Source of the DNA: Pratylenchus scribneri
Lineage: Eukaryota > Nematoda > Chromadorea > Rhabditida > Pratylenchidae
DNA: 64,000 bases
NCBI GenBank assembly: GCA_030063045.1
Contig: JAQSEB010000098.1
Coordinates: 310,001-374,000, forward strand
Direction of reading: 5' to 3'
Shown: one piece after another, positions 60,200 to 64,000 of the stretch
How positions within the stretch are numbered: position 1 is the stretch's first letter
Layout: each line of letters starts with the position of its first letter
The notes under the pieces: model-generated
What the model saw: only the letters and a program-made list of their open reading frames with translations
What the model was told of the DNA's origin: nothing
Databases searched by the model: none
Program-made: the position numbers and the translations under genes

Positions 60200-60300
60200 C
60201 CGCTCTATTCAACCCCCCCCCCTCACTTTTTCCTGCTGGCTAATTCAGATAAGCTTTATTCCCCCCCCCCCCTCATTTTTTCCTCTGGCTAATTCAGATA
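60200..60300. repeat. Tandem pair with C-runs
   Basis: A unit of about 57 bp with a poly-C run, TCATTTTTTCCTxCTGGCTA and ATTCAGATAA occurs twice in succession. Confidence 0.8.
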
Positions 60301-60329
60301 AAATAGATTTGAAATGCCGGATGAGGGGT

Positions 60330-60482
60330 AAGAGAGCCAAATCGATTACCATTTTTTATGGCCCAATTCTTGCCCTCTCTTTCCTTCAAAATGGGCCAGA
60401 GGGCAATGAATGAAAGAGAGCCAAATCGATTACCATTTTTATGGCCCAATTCTTGCCCTCTCTTTCCTTCAAAATGGGCCAA
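60330..60482. repeat. 94-bp tandem duplication with internal inverted repeat
   Basis: AGAGAGCCAAATCGATTACC through CTTCAAAATGGGCC occurs twice head-to-tail, almost unchanged. Each unit also contains GGCCCAATTC and GAATGGGCC-like inverse pieces. Frames on both strands are by-products. Confidence 0.85.
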
Positions 60483-61065
60483 TTCATCGAAGATTTATTG
60501 GCTAAATATTTGTTTTATCTTTTCTCATCAATCTTATTAGTGTCACTTTTATCTTATTGCTCATTATGACGATAGTCGGCTTTTCGATTTTTTAATATGT
60601 TTGAAAGCCCATTTTCTTTTTATTCTTATTTTCCATAATTTTATAAATTTATTTTTAAAATTTTTCTTTTTTTCTTTTTCTCGACTACCTCAATTTAGCA
60701 AAAAAAAAGTCAACAATCCACCTCCAGCGAAGTGGATATTTGCCAACCAATTTTTGTAAATATGAATTTTGCCCATCGCCCGATGTTTCCGGCATCTCAA
60801 TCCCATTTATTGGTTGGGTCTTGGATTGTTTGCCAGCATTCTTTTTTGGATTTTGAGATTTTTATGATTAGATTTCTGATGGACTTTCCAATTTCCTGTT
60901 GACTTCAATATTCGATTCGGATTTCGGATGGACTTTGCCTTTTCCTGTTGACATCAAAAAAAAATCCAATATAAATACAAATCGCCAAATAACGAAATTT
61001 CATTTATTTTAATAAAAATAAGCAATCAATTATCCTTCCATCAAATAAATATAATATCGAATTTA
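60483..61065. other. Probable promoter region of the plus-strand secreted protein gene
   Basis: No gene is seen. CTTTTCCTGTTGAC occurs at about 60946 and a near copy, ATTTCCTGTTGAC, at about 60890, each after GATTTCxGATGGACTTTxC. These direct repeats about 55 bases apart could be regulatory or just a local duplication. Confidence 0.35.
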
Positions 61066-63928
61066 ATGGGTCAAATGCACTTTATTAATTGTGCAATTTT
61101 GCTAATGCTGATGGCAATTTATGTGGGCGAAATTTATGGTAATTTTTAAATTATTAAAAATCCTTCAATTCAATTTTTAAGCAACTCATAAGAAATTAAA
61201 ATTCGATGGAAACGCCACAATTGTTTGTTGGAAGAAAATGGTTGAAATTGTGAAGGAATTCAACAAAGAACGAGCACAATTGGAGGAGGCAATTAAAATG
61301 GAAATGGGCCAAGGAGGGAGGCAACAGCATGGGAGCCATGGCAAGGCTTTGGGAGCAGAGCCTTTGGCCAAGAAATTTCACTTGGATGAGTTTTTGGCGA
61401 TGGGTTTGACTGATGAGAGAGATGGAGGCCAACATAGTGGAAGTGGAGGCCAACACAGTGGAGGCGGCCATAGCCGATCATCAAATGACCCAGAATATTC
61501 GATTGATGCCGTTGCCAGCATCAAAAAGGAACTAAACCAAATTGGCTCCTTACAAAAATTCGACCATCAAGGTCCCTAAAAACCCTTAAAAACAAAATAT
61601 TAATAAAGTAAATCCTCATGAGCAAAATATTAATAAAATAAATCCTCTAATAATAGATCCCCCTCCTAATGTAAATCCCTCTCCAATTAATTTTTTGATA
61701 AAAAAAAAATTTAATTTTTGATTTTCCACTTAAAAATAGACTTTATATTATTTATCTTGTGACATGACTTGTTTTGAGCAATTTTGTTGATTATGAAATA
61801 TGGAAAAAATTTTAAGTAAAATAAAAGAATCCGCAAAAATTTCCCAAATTAAGAAAAACCTGGTAAAAATGTCCAAGGAAAAAACCTGGGCGAGACCCCT
61901 AAAAAACCTCCTAATATTCCCCAGGTTTTCTTGGTAAAATGGCAATCCTTTAGTATTTTTTTGTGGAAAAGAGCACATATCTAATTCTATTTGTTACAGA
62001 ATCAAAAGAATTGCATGATTTATTCCTGCTTCGAGCACTTTTCGAATTTTTCACGGTATTTCTTGGCGAAATATATAAAAAAGAAAAGATTTACTGTGCC
62101 GGTAGCACTGATGGAAAATGCAATCTAAAAGAAATGGCCAATTTTTTAAAGGAGAAAAATGCGGAAAATATCCGAACAATCCAACATTGCATTCGGGCAT
62201 TGGGCGACGACAGTAATAATAATAATAATAAATTGCTTCAGCATCAACAAAAATCACTGATCAATGCGGACTTTAAGCAATTCGAAACGGAACATGTGGT
62301 TGGTAAATTCCAAGTGGAATTGCCTTCGGAAAAAGTGGGCAATTTTAAAGGCATTTTCGACATGGAATTAAAATCGGTGCACAACAATTTGAGTTATCCA
62401 ATTTGGTTGTCGGCCGTCAATTCGCAAAACCAACCATACGGGGAGAGATATGAAGTAAAGCCAGGAGAGACAAGGTGTTAATAATTAAAAATAAATAATT
62501 AAAATAATTTGAATATTTTTTTAAATAAATGAATAAATTTAATAGACAAAAAATATGATCAATAAAGAGAGTTTCCAGAATTTTTCGCCCACTTTTTTGG
62601 TCATAATTTCTATATTCAATAAAAACAGCTAATTTTTTTTTCTCTAATTTCTTAATTTGGGAACAGGGATGGGTTCGGCGTTTAAAAAAAGTCGTAATTT
62701 CGGGAGGTCATTAATTTTTCGTAAATCGTAAATTTCGGCGTAAAAATGGCAATAATTGAGGGGACTTAACGAAAAATCGTAAAATTTTTTTTTCATATAA
62801 ATTTTAAAAATTTTTATTTTGGGTAAAAATTGAACTTGGATAAATTTATTGACCAAAAAATGAAATTTGCCGTTATAAGATTAGCTAAAAGTGAAAAATA
62901 TGAAAAAAAATGAATTTCTTAAGAAAAATCTAAATATTTGACAGGTTATTTACGGCTTTTTTTGTACGATTTTTCTCCAAATTTTTCGTAAATCGTAAAC
63001 TTAATTTAGGTACAAGGCTAAAATCCATATAACCGAACCCATCCTTGGTCTGGAATAAGAAATATTACATAAATTGGTGATTTTTTTATATTTCACATTA
63101 TGGTCAAAACGGCTGGCCACCTTTTGCGGACCTATCTTTTTGCGGATGAAACGGTTTGGTGTCGATGTCGGTAAAGTTGATGTGGCATTCTTTATGACAT
63201 TTTATTGGGCATAAAATTAGCTACAAAATGACATAAATTCGTGGGCCAATATGGGGTATTCGCTGATATATAGCCAAAAAATCGTTGGTTTAATTAAAAT
63301 TGTATTTCTGGCTGTTTTTTGGCCATAACTAGTTGAATACTGAATACCCAATATTGAACAATGAATTTGATATCATTTTGTAGCTAATTTTATTCCCAAT
63401 GAAATATCATAAAGAATGCCTCTTAAACTTTACTGCCAACGGCACCAAATCGTTTCGTCCGCAAAAGACGGTTCCGCAAAAGGCTTATACCCTCAAAACT
63501 TGGGTATTCAAATTTCATTACAGTATATTTAAATTTTATGATATAGTACCAAATTGATAATTTTAATTTGATGCTTTCACAATTGTTAAATAACTCAATT
63601 AATATTTAACTTGAATTATAGATCGATTGATAAGAAGTTCACTTTGCATCTTCGCATTGAAAAATACGAGCAAGCCTTCGAGTTTTACGACAATGAGGGA
63701 TGGAATTTGAAAGTGAAGAATTGCCATACAGTCCTTCTAAAATGCCAACAAGTGATATGGTTCGATAAAGCGAAGGCATGGGACCTGGGAAACTATTCCA
63801 TCTATTTGAGAGAGGAAGGCACCAAAGTTTTCCTCCAAATGGACCATTTCATGAATTTAAGCAGCAACGAATTCTTATTTGAAATAACTGCACTCATCGG
63901 CCCGCAACTTCCTCCAAATTATTTATAA
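61066..63928 (+). CDS. Secreted protein of the same unrecognised family (414 aa) with Gly/His/Gln-rich region
   Basis: Exons 61066-61138, 61182-61571, 62000-62474 and 63622-63928, all in phase. The signal peptide (residues 1-25) has the core AILLMLMAIYVGEI. Residues 30-70 may form a coiled coil (EIVKEFNKERAQLEEAIKME). A low-complexity stretch with GGQHSGSGGQHSGGGHS follows. A Cys-containing helical part (YCAGSTDGKCNLKEM) precedes the C-terminal domain shared with the minus-strand neighbour. The two genes are divergent, about 1 kb apart, so they may share a regulatory region and probably arose by an inverted duplication followed by gain or loss of the N-terminal parts. It is exported; the function is unknown. 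Its last intron holds one TIR element and one palindrome. Confidence 0.8.
62664..63047. mobile_element. TIR element with CAGGGATGGGTTCGG ends
   Basis: The ends CAGGGATGGGTTCGG and CCGAACCCATCCTTG are inverse. Subterminal TTTTTCGTAAATCGTAAA units recur on both sides. No exact target duplication is seen. hAT-like by end type only. Confidence 0.7.
63110..63495. repeat. Palindrome in the last intron of the secreted protein gene
   Basis: The outer parts carry CCTTTTGCGGA, GATGAAACGGTTTGGTG and AGTTGATGTGGCATTCTTTA. The inverse arm has TAAAGAATGCCTCTTAAACT, CACCAAATCGTTTCGTCCGC and TCCGCAAAAGG. The centre is near 63300. Confidence 0.8.
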
Positions 63929-63941
63929 ATACATGAAGGAG

Positions 63942-63959
63942 GGGGGGGGGGGGGGGGGA
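63942..63959 (+). repeat. Poly-G run after the last gene
   Basis: A run of about 18 G only 13 bases past the stop codon. Its length is unlikely to be exact. Confidence 0.9.
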
Positions 63960-64000
63960 GAAGAAGCTTTTCAACACAATGACTGCTAATCTCTTTTTTT

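Overview
This is eukaryotic, AT-rich DNA with short GT-AG introns and compact genes. It is most likely from a nematode: small secreted proteins, FLYWCH-type finger genes in several copies, a class III alcohol dehydrogenase, and introns full of small transposons. A plant-parasitic tylenchid is my guess, but nothing in the window proves it. I rebuilt the gene models by hand. In nearly all of them every intron phase closes and total coding length is a multiple of three, which is the main evidence for the models.

Layout. 0.1-0.5 kb is the last exon of a plus-strand gene. 1.1-11.0 kb (minus) is one 16-exon gene for a 1,382-residue protein, with a J-like domain (HSD instead of HPD) at its N-terminus and a PD-(D/E)xK nuclease-like pattern at its C-terminus. 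A near-perfect 1.24 kb palindrome (12.7-13.9 kb) lies directly before a plus-strand gene remnant (13.9-14.4 kb). Next come a membrane J-domain protein (14.6-17.0 kb), a 61-residue secreted eight-cysteine peptide (18.5-18.7 kb, minus) and a lone annexin repeat (20.9-21.7 kb, minus).

From 22.7 to 47.0 kb there is a dispersed family of FLYWCH-like finger genes. Two intact genes and one decayed copy are on the plus strand, and one two-finger gene is on the minus strand. Between them (36.7-43.1 kb) is a secreted papain-like protein that has lost its catalytic Cys and Asn. Then follow an NTF2-like protein (49.5-50.7 kb, minus), S-(hydroxymethyl)glutathione dehydrogenase (52.2-56.5 kb), and two secreted proteins sharing one unrecognised domain, at 57.3-60.0 kb (minus) and 61.1-63.9 kb (plus).

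The space between and inside the genes is mostly palindromic or terminal-inverted-repeat elements. Six have exact 8-bp target duplications and fit hAT-type MITEs, and one has a TA duplication (Tc1/mariner-like). Several otherwise different palindromes share a short island around GATGCGTCTCGATGAGCT, and five loci carry telomere-like GGGGCTAGGGATTAGGG tracts at or near palindrome centres. The genes form no common pathway that I can see. The themes are two J-type proteins side by side, lineage-specific secreted proteins, and a local expansion of FLYWCH-like genes. The large J-like/nuclease-like protein is the strongest candidate for an undescribed system.
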